Assembly: GCF_023898315.1 (NCBI RefSeq)
Contig: NC_064614.1
Span: 496,574,109-496,638,108, forward strand
Direction of reading: 5' to 3'
Length of the DNA: 64,000 bases
Source: Schistocerca nitens
Lineage: Eukaryota > Arthropoda > Insecta > Orthoptera > Acrididae
In this document: positions 46,250 through 58,980 of the stretch, piece after piece
Position numbering within the stretch: position 1 is the first letter of the stretch
Layout of the letters: each line of letters starts with the position of its first letter
Program-made: the position numbers and the translations under genes
The notes under the pieces: generated by a model
Told to the model about the DNA's origin: nothing
Database searches by the model: none
What the model saw: the letters and a program-made list of their open reading frames with translations, nothing else

Positions 46250-47020
46250 GAGGCTCCTAGGGAAATTGAAGGCAGGTCAGTTAGGTAGGCCAGTGTCCAC
46301 TCTCTGAGCTTGCTAGGGGTCTCATTCCCCATGTTGAGAACACTTTGCTGACTGTTATGGAGTCTCCTGGGTGCACCCAGCTGCATATCATGGCTCACAT
46401 GAGCAACTACATTTGCCACTTAGGTTTTGAGGCTTTTTTGTTCCTACGCATGGCTGGTTGCATTGGTAAAGACAGCTAACCTTGCAATAGGGACAGAAGC
46501 TGTGTTAGCATTTTCCAGCACTGAAAATGCCTTGCAAAGAATAAAGGCGAAATGCGTGTGGCACGAAAATTGTGTTTCCTTCAGTTGTAGTTAGACGGTC
46601 CAAAAAGTAAAATTTATCAATATACCATAATATTACACACAACTGAGGAAGACAGGACTACAAAAGTCAAAGATGTTGTTCCCATAACTAACTGTGGTTT
46701 TCTCATGTGGAGCTGAATGATTTCTTGGCCTCTGCTAGTGGGTGGGAAATTGTAGGACTCGTGCCCCTCAATAGGCCAAGTGAGCACTACACACAGGAAG
46801 CAGCTACTAGGGTAGCAGAGCACATGTGAAATGCATTTGCTCGTGTTTTTAGGATTCAAAAATCTTCACAGGGCCAGTAAATTACATTCTGATTTCAGAA
46901 GATGAAGAAATCGATCCCTATAATGCCCACATAGTGCTAAGGACAGAAAGGTGGATGAAACTGGAGGTTAATAGAAAAGGAATTCTCAATTCTGACTGGA
47001 ATGTTTATCACAAAATTGCA
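46250..47020 (+). mobile_element. Family A LINE 5' fragment
   Basis: Aligns to the ORF1 and junction region of the copy at 10147: GGCCAGTGTCCACTCTC near 46288, CATGGCTCACATGAGC near 46390, CACACAGGAAGCAGCTACTA near 46792. It ends in the endonuclease start (HNAHIVLRTERW near 46925). A second endonuclease start follows at about 47040, so two copies are juxtaposed. Confidence 0.7.
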
Positions 47021-47029
47021 TGGGACTGG

Positions 47030-49845
47030 TAATGGAGGCATCAATCATCAAGCAGCAATCGGTATTGTAATTTTAAACTGCCGAAGCTGCATTGGTAAAG
47101 TACCGGAACTTCAAGCGCTGATAGAAAGCACCAAAGCTGAAATCATTATAGGTACGGAAAGCTGGCTGAGGCCAGAGATAAATTCTGCCAAAATTTTTAC
47201 AGAGGCACAGACGGTGTTTAGAAAGGATAGATTACATGCAACCGGTGGTGGCGTATTTGTCTAGCAGTTTATCCTGTAGTGAAATAGAAGTGGATAGTTC
47301 ATGTGAATTATTATGGGTGGAGGTTATACTCAACAACTCAGCTAAGTTAATAATTGGCTCCTTTTTCCGGCCTCCTGACTCAGCAGCATTAGTGGCAGAA
47401 CAACTGAGAGAAAATCTGGAATACATTTCACATAAATTTCCTCAGCATGTTATAGTCTTAGGTGGAGATTTCAATTTACCAGATATAGACTGGGACATTC
47501 AGATGTTTAGGACGGGTAGCAGGGACAGAGCATCGAGTCACATTACACTGAGTGCACAATGCAAAAATTACCGTGAGCAATTAAACAGAGAACCGACTCA
47601 TGGAGATAACGTCTTGGACCTACTGATGACAAACAGACCCGAACTTTTTGACTCTGTAAGCGCAGAACAGGGAATCAGTGATCATAAGGCCAATTGCAGC
47701 ATCCCTGAATATGGAAGTCAATAGGAATACAAAAAAAGGGAGGAAGGTTTATCTGTTTAGCAAGAGTAATAGGAGGCAGATTTCAGACTACCTAACAGAT
47801 CAAAACGAAAATTTCTGTTCTGACACTGACCATGTTGAGCGTTTGGAAAAATTTCAAGGCAATCGTAAAACGCGTTTTAGACAGGTATGAGCCGAGTAAA
47901 ACTGTGAGGAACGGGAAAAACCCACCGTGGTTCAACAACAAAGTTACGAAACTACTGCGAAAGCAAAGAGAGCTTCACTGCAAATTTAAATGCAGGCAAA
48001 ACCTCTCAGACAAACAGAAGCTAAACAATGTCAAAGTTAGCATAAGGAGGGCTATGCGTGAAGCATTCAGTGAAATCGAAAGTAAAATTCTATGTACCGA
48101 CTTGACAGAAAATCCTAGGAAGTTCTGGTCTTACGTTAAATCAGTAAGTGGATCGAAACAGCATATCCAGAGACTCTGGGATGATGATGGCATTGAAACA
48201 GAGGATGACACGTGTAAAGCTGAAATACTAAACACCTTTTTCCAAAGCTGTTTCACAGAGGAAGACCACACTGCAGTTCCTTCTCTAAATCCTCGCACAA
48301 ACGAAAAAAATGGCTGACATCGAAATAAGTGTCAAAGGAATAGAAAAGCAACTGAAATCACTCAACAGAGAAAAGTCCACTGGACCTGATGGGATACCAA
48401 TTCGATTCTAAACAGAGTACGCGAAAGAATTTGCCCCCCTTCTAACAGCCGTGTACCGCAAGTCTCTAGAGGAATGGAAGGTTCCAAATGATTGGAAAAG
48501 AGCACAGGTAGTCCCAGTCTTCAAGAAGGGTCTCGAGCAGATGCGCAAAACTATAGGCCTATATCTCTGACATCGATCTGTTGTAGAATTTTAGAACATG
48601 GTTTTTGCTCGCGTATCATGTCATTTCTGGAAACCCAGAATCTACTCTGTAGGAATCAACATGGATTCCAGAAACAGCGATCGTGTGAGACCCAACTCAC
48701 TTTATTTGTTCATGAGACCCAGAAAATATTAGATACAGGCTCCCAGGTAGATGCCATTTTCCTTGACTTCCAGTAGGCGTTCGATACAGTTCCGCACTGT
48801 CGCCTGACAAACAAAGTAAGAGCCTACGGAATATCAGACCAGCTGTGTGGCTCGAGTGAAGAGTTTTTAGCAAACAGAACACAGCATGTTGTTCTCAGTG
48901 AAGAGACGTCTACAGACGTTAAAGCAACCTCTGGTGTGCCACAGGGGAGTGTTATGGGACCATTACTTTTCACAATATATATAAATGACCTAGTAGATAG
49001 TGTCCGAAGTTCCATGCGGCTTTTCACGGATGATGCTGTAGTATACAGAGAAGTTGCAGCATTAGAAAATTGCAGCAAAATGCAGGAAGATCTGCAGCGG
49101 ATAGGCACTTGGTGCAGGGAGTGGCAACTGACCCTTAACATAGACAAATGTAATGTATTGCGAATACATAGGAAGAAGGATCCTTTAGTGTATGATTATA
49201 TGATAGCGGAACAAACAGTGGTAGCAGTTACTTTTGTAAAATATCTGGGAGTATGCGTACGGAACGATTTGAAGTGGAATGATCATATAAAATTAATTGT
49301 TGGTAATGCGGGTGCCAGGTTGAGATTCTTTGGGAGAGTCCTTAGAAGATGTAGTCCATCAACAAGGGAGGTGTCTTACAAAACACTCGTTCGACCTATA
49401 CTTGAGTATTGCTCATCAGTGTGGGATCCGTACCGGGTCAGGTTGACGGAGGAGGTAGAGAAGATCCAAAGAAGAGCGGCACTTCGTCACAGGGTTATTT
49501 GGTAAGCGTGATAGCGTTACGGAGATGTTTAGCAACCTCAAGTGGCAGACTCTGCAAGAAAGGCGCTCTGCATCACGGTATAACTTACTGTCCAGGTTTC
49601 GAGAGGGTGCGTTTCTGGATGAGGTATCGAATATATTGCTTCCCCCTACTTATACCTCCCGAGGAGATCACAAATGTAAAATTAGAGAGATTCGAGTGTG
49701 CATGGAGGCTTTCTGGCAGTCGTTCTTCCCGTGAACCATACGCGACAACAGGAAAGGGAGGTAATGACAGTGGCACATAAAGTGCCCTCCGCCACACACA
49801 GTTGGGTGGCTTGCGGAGTATAAATATAGATGTAGATGTAAATCC
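47030..49845 (+). mobile_element. Family A LINE, copy with ORF2 and tail
   Basis: Starts in the endonuclease and runs through reverse transcriptase to a 3' UTR with CCTCCGCCACACACAGTTGG and a (TAGATG)-type tail at about 49825-49845. It is the best preserved family A copy in length and lies antisense to the host gene. Confidence 0.85.
47039..49734 (+). pseudogene. Family A ORF2, frameshifted, FTDD in place of FADD
   Basis: Endonuclease: ILNCRSCIGKVPELQALI, GTESWLRPEI, VLGGDFNLPDIDWDIQ (about 47457-47505), ISDHK. Reverse transcriptase: VPVFKKG then NYRPISLTSICCRILEHG, NQHGFQKQRSCETQL, VDAIFLDFQ (motif A, then a TAG), MPQGSVMGPLLFTIYINDL (motif B), RLFTDDAVVYREV near 49019 (motif C with Ala to Thr), YLGVCVRNDLKWNDHI. 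Frame changes occur near 47260, 47680, 47870, 48310, 48490 and 48900. These make it non-functional. Confidence 0.85.
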
Positions 49846-49954
49846 TCGTTGCCACAAATAATACAACAATATCTAGTAAGATTAAAACAGATTTCAAATA
49901 CAAAATAAATTGGGTTGGTGTAATGTTTCACACAAAATGTGCTGGCCATATACA

Positions 49955-51331
49955 GTATTAGGGGGAGATTCGAGATTACCAGATAAACACCGGGAGACTC
50001 AAGTGATTAAGACAGGTAGCGGGGACAAGGAATTGTGTATAACTATTTTGTATGACCCATCCAAAAATTATCTTTAGCAGTTAATCAGATAAACAACTCA
50101 TGAGAGTAGTATCTCACATCATCTGGTTACAAATAGGACCAAACATTTCAGCTCTGTTAACAGAGCCGAGAATCACTGATCATAAAGCCACGATAGGTAT
50201 TAACAGATATGTAATGAAAGGTAGAAGATATTTCTGCTTAAGAAGTGCAACAAGAAACATACTTCATTTCACATGAGTCACCAATGTCTTTGAGGCTGAA
50301 AATGTTGGATATAAATGGACAATGTTTAAGAATATTGCACAATATGCCATACAAAGTTATGTGCTGAGCTAAGTTACAGAAAATGGGAAAGACCGCACCA
50401 CGGTTCAACAGGCATGTTAAAAAGCTGCTCAGAAAGCAAACTGGGAATCACTGCAGATTTAAACATAACCACAGCCTTGTAGACAAACAAAAACTGAATG
50501 CAGCTAAAATTAGTAGAAGACAGTCATATGTGAAGGGTCCAGTGAATTCAAAAGTAACATTCCATCCACTGTTATGGAAGAAAAGCCAAAGAAGTTTTGG
50601 TCTTATGTTAAATCAGTAAAAAGCTGCCTGTACAGACAGTTACAATAATGGCACTGAAAATGAGGATAATAAAGAGAAGGCTCAAATACTGGATTCCATT
50701 TTCAAACATTGTTTCACCGAGGAAGATTGTACCGCATACTCTCCTCTCAATTGCTGCACAAAGGCCAGAAACACTGATATTAAATATGTGTCTGCAGGAT
50801 AGAAAATAAACCAAAATCACTTGACAGAGAAAAGGAACTGAGCCTGATGAGATACCTATGCAATTTTCAATACAGACCTTGTTCCTCTTCTAGCGGCTGT
50901 CTACTATCAGTCGCCGGAGAAATGTAATATTCCAAATGATTTGAAAAATGTGCAGGTCATTCCCATTTGTAAAAGGTGTCATCGAACAAACACAACTATA
51001 GGCCCATATCGCTGACATCAGACTGTTAATAGAACTTTGGAACATGTTTTAAAATTATATATTATGACCTTCCTGGAGACTGAAAAATCTCCTTTGTAGG
51101 GCCAACATGAATTCCACTAACAACAAAGACATCCAAGAGGCAGTATATCCTGCACCGTGGATGGTTCCATGTTCTTTGCCTCTGGAAGGCGTTCAATACA
51201 GTCCCATGCTGTTGCCTAATGAACAAGACAGGTTTGCAGAGTATCAGAAAACCTTTAGAATTGGACTGAGGAATTCCTAGCAAATAGAGCACGTCATGTC
51301 ATTCTCAATGGAAAGAAATTTTCAGACATAC

Positions 51332-51385
<54 letters not shown>

Positions 51386-51985
51386 GACTCAACTGCCAAA
51401 CAGTTCTCTGGAAGCAATCAAACCCATTAAATACATGGGAGTATGTGTAAAGATCAATTTAAAGAGGAATGACCATGTGAAACTAAATGCAGAAAAGGCA
51501 GATATCTGTTGATATTTACTGGAAGAATCTTCAGAACACACAGTCCACCTACACAGGTGTCGTCTTACAAAATCCTCATTCAACCAGCACTCGAGTACTC
51601 CATCAGACCGAGACCCTTGCCCGATAGGATGCACAAGGGAAACAGAGAAAATCCAAAGAAGGGCAGTGCATTTTGTCACTAGTTCGTTTAGCAGACACAT
51701 AAGCATCACGTGGATGTTTATTCAACTCCAGTGGCAGATGCTAAAAGAGAGGTGTTTTGCATCATGCTATGGTTTACTGTTGAATTTTGAGCATGTACAT
51801 TCATAGAAGAGTCAATCAATATACTATATTCTTCTATGTATGTCTTGTAAAAAGATCACAGAGATAAAATTACATTGATTCAAGCTCAAGGAGAGACTTA
51901 TCAACAATTATTCTTCCTGTACATCATTCACACCTGTAACTGGGCAGAGTGGCTTTGTAGAGCGTGGATGCATTATGTCATAGTG
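49955..51985 (+). mobile_element. Family A LINE, decayed copy
   Basis: Begins inside the endonuclease (LGGDSRLPD near 49958). Traces include PRFNRHVKKLLRKQTGNHCRFKHN near 50396, then IGPYR and later KYMGVCVKINLKRNDHV near 51430. A (GT)n microsatellite at about 51338-51381 replaces the motif B-C region. It follows the preceding copy after only about 110 bases. Heavily mutated. Confidence 0.7.
51338..51381. repeat. (GT)n microsatellite within LINE relic
   Basis: About 22 GT units interrupting the LINE homology. Confidence 0.95.
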
Positions 51986-52222
51986 CACACACCCTACCTT
52001 ATCCAGAAATACTTGTAAGGCTTTATGAAACATTCCAAAAATATAGCATGTGTTTGTTATTCCTAAAATTAGAAATGTACTGTAGAGGTTAAACCATTGT
52101 TTTCAACTGTCAGCATTTGGCTCTGCAACTCACTAGTGAATATACTCTATAGACCGATGAAAAAATTATACACTATTGAAATAATAATGGATAAAAGTAG
52201 AAGACTAACCTACTAAACTTAC

Positions 52223-52532
52223 CTGGAGAGTCAGTGATGCTCCTCCCTTCGCCCTGATACACTGTGTAGGAGGCAGATTCTATGAAATGTGGAGTAACTT
52301 CAGGATTTGGAAAAGTAAGATTGCTCTTTATGGCAGGATAACTAAATAATGATGCACCAACAGGTGTTGCTGTTGATCTCAGTGAGGATGTAGAGTACTC
52401 AAACAATTGGTTATCTATATGTGGTGATTCAGATTTTCCAAGTTCATTGTTGGCAGTTAGAAGCTTCTGCAGACTTCTCTTTATCTTAGCTTTACGATTT
52501 TCCCAAAATCGTTTCAACTGTATTTGGCTTCG
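52223..52532 (-). CDS. Internal exon of a Myb/SANT-like DNA-binding protein
   Basis: Minus-strand acceptor TTTATTTCACAG ends at 52533 and donor CCAG|GTAAGT follows 52223; the exon is 310 bases, entering in phase 0 and leaving in phase 1. It opens with RSQIQLKRFWENRKAKIKRS, which matches the last helix of the Myb/SANT-like domain found in zeste- and MSANTD3/4-type proteins (QLK..WEN.KA..K). A Ser/Thr/Pro-rich linker follows, ending ITDSPG, where the Gly codon is completed by the exon at 9195. The first helices of the domain must lie in an upstream exon beyond this window; I found none up to 64000. The domain family implies sequence-specific DNA binding in the nucleus. Exact orthology is unknown, so no symbol is given. 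Confidence 0.88.
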
Positions 52533-52959
52533 CTGTGAAATAAACATACAAGAACTGCATAAGACTTAAAAAACTCGTTGAAGGAATAAGTATTTATTTT
52601 ATGAGAGACTTTTTACCAGGAATAAAATTGGTAACACACACATGATAATCCACACCAGTCCTGCTTCACCTATTTATCTTTTACATTACGAGGTTAGTGT
52701 ATTATTTTTTTACAACAGAACATTACCAAAATAACAAAGTAAGTCAAAATCAAATAACTAAACACGCAAGATAGAATACAAAAGGAAACGAAAGATATAA
52801 GCAGCCATAAAATCCTTAGAAAGAGTGATGGAAACAGTGGCAAAGCCATAGGGAAGTGGATGGGAATGTAAATAATAGGTATATGGGTACAGGAAAGCGT
52901 GGTAAAGTAGGTAATGGGGAAAACCAAAAGCAGAGAAAACTGGCAGAGGACTATAATGA

Positions 52960-53152
52960 GCGCGGAATTAGCCAAGCAGTCTAAGGCGCTGCAGTCATGG
53001 ACTGTGTGGGTGGTCCCAGCGGAGGTTCGAGTCCTCCCTCGGGCATGGGTGTGTGTGTTTGTCCTTAGGATAATTTAGGTTAAGTAGTGTGTAAGCTTAG
53101 GGGCTGATGACCTTAGCAGTTAAGTCCCATAAGATTTCACACAAATTTTTTT
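52960..53152 (+). repeat. tRNA-derived SINE (family S1) with target-site duplications
   Basis: A-box-like TTAGCCAAGCAGTCTAAGGC and B box GAGGTTCGAGTCCTCC form the tRNA-like head. The tail reads GGGGCTGATGACCTTAGC, then AGTTAAGTCCCATAAG. Flanks GACTATAATGAG (52948-52959) and GACTAGAATGAG (53153-53164) are a 12-base duplication with one mismatch. The tail matches the 3' terminus of the LINE at 4792-5498. Confidence 0.9.
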
Positions 53153-54754
53153 GACTAGAATGAGACAACATGCTAAAATGCGAGGCAAGGTGAGGGAACT
53201 CAGATGGGTGCAAGGGATGGCCATATTAATTTTGCACTATATTCACATTTTAAACATGTTTGCTGGTCCACAGTCAACTCTCTAAGATCTGAAATATCAC
53301 TTGATGTCAACTCTTACATCCAAAAGGATTATCCAACTTCTTCATGATTGAATCTACCCATTTTTTATCTGCATTTTCTGCAGGCGTACTACAACTGGGG
53401 ATTGTGAATGTAGAATATCTGCAGTTGTGCACCTTGCGATCTGATGCTGCACGTAGTCCATTGAAGGATACCTACAGGATGACTACAGGTTTAGCAGTAA
53501 TTACCTTGACAGCTTTGGAACATCTGGTTAAGCATTGGGCTACAGAATTAACATGCAGGTGCATCCTGCTCCATTATTTCTTCAGTGGCAGGGTTTTCTT
53601 CCTTAGGTCAATCAGCCATCTTTATGATACAGAATCAATTTGGGATTCACACTGGTAAAGAGGATGTCGGCAGGGAAATGTTTTGGCAAAGGGTTCCCAT
53701 TGAGAAGGATTTCAAAAGTTGGGGAAGGGAAGGAATGATAGTCTGCTTAGTTCCTTTATGCTTGTCGAACGAGGATACAGAATTTTGCCAGTCAGTGATA
53801 AGTGAGGTTGTCAGAGTCAGCTGCAAGTTTTGTTAGTATCTTACTTTCATTCCATTTCTGTTAATTGGACCAAGGTTAAATGGGTCTGTTTGTTGTACTC
53901 ATTGCACTTTGATCCATTATGATTGTCACTATCTCAGAAGACAATCCTTCCTCCTTATGCTCCCAACACAGGGGTACTAAACTGCCTTAGGTGATCATTT
54001 ACATATCTCAGGACACACTTACCAAATTTTGGGATTCACTGACAATTGGGAAGGTAGCAACCCAGGCAATAACCCCTTCCTAGAGGCTGGCCTTTACCAA
54101 GAGGTGCATGGGAGCCCTATCTGTCGACACACATGCTGACAACTGTGCGTTACAAAGTCAGCCGTCATAGGTCAAAATGTATGAGCCAGGATTCGGGAAT
54201 ACAAAGGCAGAAAGAGATGAAAAGAAAAGCCACAAATGTCAAGGCAAAGGAAAAATGTAAGAAGTTAGTAAAAAAGAAAAGAGAAACAGCCTATACATAA
54301 AAGGGGTTTGTTACAGTGTCAAAAGTGTGTGAGCAGGGCCTAGTCACACAGATGACCAACGATAGGGGCTGGACACGGGGAAGGGGAAGCAATTTCACAA
54401 CTGGCTGGGGAACCAGTTCACTCACCACATGTGGCTTCCTAGGAGGGGAGGAGGGAGCAGCAAGAATAGTAGAACAATGGACTTCAAGTGTGGAAAAAAA
54501 TTGGAGTGCTAAAATGCCTGGAATATTTGAGAATAATTGTTGACAAATTGTGCCTCAGATTATGTCCGAGCAGTAGAAAATATGCCAATTGGAAGCAACT
54601 GTACCTTGAAAAAACAGACCCAATTGACATACGGTCTATTTCCAAGTGCACTGTGGTCATGAACCCAAAATCTAAAACAAAAAAGCTTTGTTTGAGGGTA
54701 TATTGTACATTCATAGTTTGTTCTAAAGGGTCACACTTACAAAGACTGTAACTG

Positions 54755-55015
54755 TGTATCGAAAACAAACTAGCTCTGGATTTTCCAACAAGATAATGCT
54801 TCTGCTCACAAAGGTACCTCAGTGTGGCAGTTTTTAGTCAGAAATGGCATGACACCCTTGCCATACACCCCTCTCATCTAACATCACAGGATTTATTCTT
54901 GGTTCTGCACATAAAGAAAAGTATGAAAGAACACAGATTTGAAGAAGAATTGGTCAAGACAGGAGCTGTCAGTCATCAATGGAGATGGGTATAAAAATGT
55001 TTACAACAGTGGATC
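54755..55015 (+). mobile_element. mariner transposase C-terminal relic
   Basis: Frames give FQQDNASAHKGTSVWQFLV near 54780 and then, after a shift, SQDLFLVLHIKKSMKEHRFEEE near 54885. These match the HDNAP.H and DFFLFP..K..LKG.RF blocks of mariner. The N-terminal part and ends are not recognisable. Confidence 0.6.
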
Positions 55016-55062
55016 CACCAAGCGGCCAAATAAATTATCCACCAAGCGGCAAAATAAATTAT
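55015..55062. repeat. 24-base tandem duplication
   Basis: The unit CCACCAAGCGG(C/C)...AATAAATTAT occurs at 55015-55038 and 55039-55062 with a single difference. Confidence 0.9.
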
Positions 55063-55539
55063 GCACTATCTGAAAAATGCTCCAGTCACAGCACAAAAAA
55101 ATATATATACGCTCCTCTTTAAAAAGATTCTTACAGAAAAGTGGGGAACCTGCTGTCTCAATCATCATTCCACTTCCAGACCAAAAATTCTGGCATGCAA
55201 ACATACTCATGTTATTTTAACAAACAAAAATTTTTCTCACTGCCACTGTCAATATATGTCTTTCCTACCGTCTTCTTTTTCTCCTATTGGCATTTTCTCA
55301 TGTCTGTCTCTCCCATTTTCACTACCTCCATCTCTGTCACTTTCACTGTCTTGTCTCTCTGCCCCATTACCACTGTCTATGTCCCATTACTAATGCCTCT
55401 TTCTTTCTTGCTTACAATCTGCCATCTTTCTACCTTTCTCTTCAACCACCATTGTCTCCTATCCACACATGTCCTTGTCCTAGAGTGTGGGGGGATGGGG
55501 GAAAGTGGCAAATTTTTTCGTGTTATATACCAAGTTCCC

Positions 55540-55717
55540 TGATCCGGAGAGGGGTGGGGTGGCGGGGGGGAGGGGGGGGGGGGCTGAGATATGGCAAGGG
55601 GGTGGCAGCTACGGCGATGGTGGTGTCCAGATCCCACCTCCCCCCCAAGTCTATGTACGATCTCCACTCACCCCTCTTTTTGATTTCCACTATCTCTGCT
55701 CTCCTTTGCTCCCACCA

Positions 55718-55752
<35 letters not shown>

Positions 55753-55760
55753 TCCTGCCA
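55540..55760. repeat. G-rich and (CT)n low-complexity region
   Basis: Dense G runs at about 55555-55585, one of which could form a G-quadruplex, are followed by (CT)n at about 55718-55750. Long open frames here are compositional. Confidence 0.8.
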
Positions 55761-56214
55761 CTGCCTCTTCTCTCTCACTGGTTCTGTCTCCTCTTTCTTC
55801 CACTGCACTGTCTGTCTGCTAATCTTTCTCAGCACAAGGCAGAATGAGGACTGAGGCCGCTGGTTCCTCACTTTTCTGTCAGATTCTTTTAAAGAACACC
55901 ATATGCGCCATTTTTGTACTCCGAGAGGAGCATTTTTCATTTTGTTTTCTTCCTTTTCCTGGTACAGCAAGATGTACTGTTTAAATAAAACGAATCCTGT
56001 AGGCCAATGGAGTTTTGACATTTTATTTATATACTTCAACACATTTACATACTTTGAAATATAAAAACAACAAATAGGTACACATAATGAAAAGTTAACA
56101 CAAAATTGCCTCCCTTCCAATGCAAGTTCACTTAATATAAAAACGCACAACATATTTAGGCTATAACTACAGTACACCAAAAAATGTGGTGTTTAATAAT
56201 TTCCAGGTCAATTT

Positions 56215-58980
56215 TTTATTTATTTCTTATTTACACGTCAAGTTCCGTAAGACCAAATTGAGGAGCAAATCTCCAAGGTCATGGAACATGTCAGTACATG
56301 AAATTACAACATACAAGTAATAAGAGATAAAAATAAATGTTCATGAACCCAAAAAAAGTCAGTCCATAAGTTTAAGTGAACGCAATCAACAACACAATAA
56401 GAATCAGCTCGATTCTTAAAGGAACTCCTCGACACAATAGAATGAGTGACCCACGAGGAAACTCTTCACTTTCGATCGGAAAAAGCATGGATTACTGCTA
56501 AGATTTTTGAATTCGAGTGGTAGCTTATTGAAAATGGATGCAGCAGTATACTGCACACCTTTTTGCACAAGAGTTAAGGAAGTCCGATCCAAATGCAGGT
56601 TTTATTTCTGCCGAGTATTAACCAGTGAAAGCTGCTTATTCTTGGGAATAAGTTAATATTGTTAACAAGAAATGACAATAAGGAATATATATATTGAGAG
56701 GCCAATGTCAAAATACCCAGACTCGTGAACACAGGTCGACAAGAGGTTCATGAACTTACACCACTTATTGCCCGAAGTGCCCATTTCTGAGCCAAAAATA
56801 TCCTTTTAGAATGGGAAGAGTTACCCCAAAATATAATACCATACGACATAAGTGAATGAAAATAAGCAAAGTAGACTAATTTCCGTGTTAAATGATCACT
56901 CACTTCTGACACCTGAATGTGGTCTTTCCATGACAGCTTACTATCTATCTGAACACTTAGAAATTTGAACTGTTCAGTTTCACTAATCATATGCCCGTGC
57001 TGTGAAATTAAAAGTCAGGTTTTGTTGAATTGTGTGTTTGAAACTGTAAAAACTGAGTCTTACTGTGATTTAACGTTACTTTATTTTCTACAAGCCGTGA
57101 ACTTAGGTCATGTACTGCACTATTTGAAACTGAGCCAGTGTTGCACACAACATTCTTTACTACAAGCTAGTGTCATCAGCAAACCGAAATATTTTAGAGT
57201 TACTCGTAATACTAGAGGGCATATCACTGATCCCTGACCCCCCCCCCAGTAATGACCTTTCATTGCCTGTTGCTTAAGAGGTGAACCAATTGTGAGCTAC
57301 TCCCTGTATTACGTAATGGGACAACTTCTGAAGCAATATTTTGTGATCAACACAACCAAATGCCTTAGTTAAATCAAAATATATGCCAAGTGTTCGAAAC
57401 CTTTTGTTTAGCCCATCCAGTACCTCACAGAGAAAAGATAATAAAGCATTTTCAGTTGTTAAACGACTTCTAAAGCCGAACTGTACATTTGATAGCAAAT
57501 CGTGTGATATAAAATGATCAATTGTCCTTACATATGCAGCCTTTTCAATAACTTTTGCAAACACTGATGGCATAGAAATAGGTCTAAAATTATATACATT
57601 ATCCCTTTCTCCCTTTTTATAAAGCGGCTTTACTACTGCGTACTTTAATCGCTCAGGAAACTGACCATTCCTAAAGGAAAAATTACAAATTGGCTAAATA
57701 CAGGGCTAACATGTGCAGCACAGTATTTTAATATTCTGCTAGACACTCCATCATAACCATGAGATTCCTTAGTCTTCAGCGATTTAATTGTTGACTCAAC
57801 CTCCCTCTTGTCTGTATCACTGAGGAGTATTTCAGACATCAATCTCAGAAAGGCACTTGCCAAGAAAGTTATACGATTTCCTTTAGAAACTAAAATTTTA
57901 TTTAACTTACCAGTAATGCTCAGAAAATGATTGTTAAATACTGTGCATATATCTGATTTATCAGCAACAGAAATATTTTTACTGCAAACTGACTTTATAT
58001 TATCGACCTTGTGCTGCTGACCAGACAATTCCGTCACAACTGACCACATGGTTTTAATTTTATCCTGTGAATTAGCTATTCTATTTGTATACCACATACT
58101 CTTTGCCTTCCTAATAACATTTTTAAGCACCTTAAAATACTGTTTGTAATGAGCTACTGTAGCTTGATTGTGACTACTTCTAAGATTATGATATAATTCT
58201 CACTTTGTTCTACAATATATGCTTATCCCACTAGTCAGCCACCCGGGCTGCCTATTACTGCTAGTACCCCGTTTAGAACGTTATAATGGAAAGCAACTCT
58301 CAAAGAGGATGAGAAATTTGTTAAGGAAAGCAATATATTTATCATCTATGTTATCAGCACTATAAACATCCTGCAACTCTTGTTCCTTGACACAGTTTAA
58401 AAAACTCTCTATTGCTGTTGGATTAACTTTCCTACATGTTTGTAATTAAATATGACATTGGTTTGAGTACAAAAGCCTTTTAGTGTTAAAATTTGTGCAT
58501 CATGGTCTGAAAGGCCATTCACACTTTTACTAACAGAATGCCCATCTAGTAAGAATGAATAAAAATATTGCCTATGGCTGTGCTACTGTTCCCCTGCTCC
58601 CTAGTTGGAAAAAACACAGTCTGCCTCATACCATATGAATTCAGGAGATCTACCAACATCCTTTTTCTTGCACCATCATATACAAAATTTATATTGAAGT
58701 CACCACATATAACTAGTTTCTGGTACTTCCTACAAAGTGACTCAAGAACCCTCCCTAGCTTGAGCAGAAATGCTCTGAAGACGGAGTTAGGGGACCTATA
58801 AACAACAATTAGAAATTTAGTTTCACTAAATTCAACTGCTCCTGCACAACATTCAAATATCTGTTCAGTGCAGTGTCACGATATGTCTATGGACTCAAAT
58901 GGAACACTGTTTTTTTACGTACATAGCCACTCCCCCACACGACAAGGAAGTACTTGAGAAACAGACAGCCTGTACAGGAG
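56215..58980 (-). mobile_element. CR1-group LINE, family B1 copy 2, decayed
   Basis: The same 3' tail as 27437 (TTTATTT-rich, then CAAGTTCCGTAAGACCAAAT) marks the 3' end. Traces on the minus strand: NVIRKAKSMWYTNRIANSQD near 58120, KESHGYDGVSSRILKYC, MPSVFAKVIEKAAYVR, NVQFGFRSRLTTENA, YFDLTKAFGCVDH (motif A) and FLSVQIDSKLSWKDHI. The motif B and C region is largely deleted around 57235-57250, beside a C run. The endonuclease region (58140-58980) is full of stops. Confidence 0.8.

Larger units (their letters stand above)
9196..52222 (-). other. 43-kb TE-filled intron of the host gene
   Basis: The donor CCAG|GTAAG at 52223/52222 and acceptor TTGCAG at 9196 bound 43,027 bases on the minus strand. 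Both sites are phase 1. Everything annotated between them is mobile, repetitive or unrecognised DNA. I found no further exon, but a small alternative exon could be missed. Confidence 0.75.

Noticed and set aside
55287-55847. 186-codon frame rich in Leu, Ser and Pro
   Set aside because: Driven by CT-rich and G-rich low complexity; no conserved motif.
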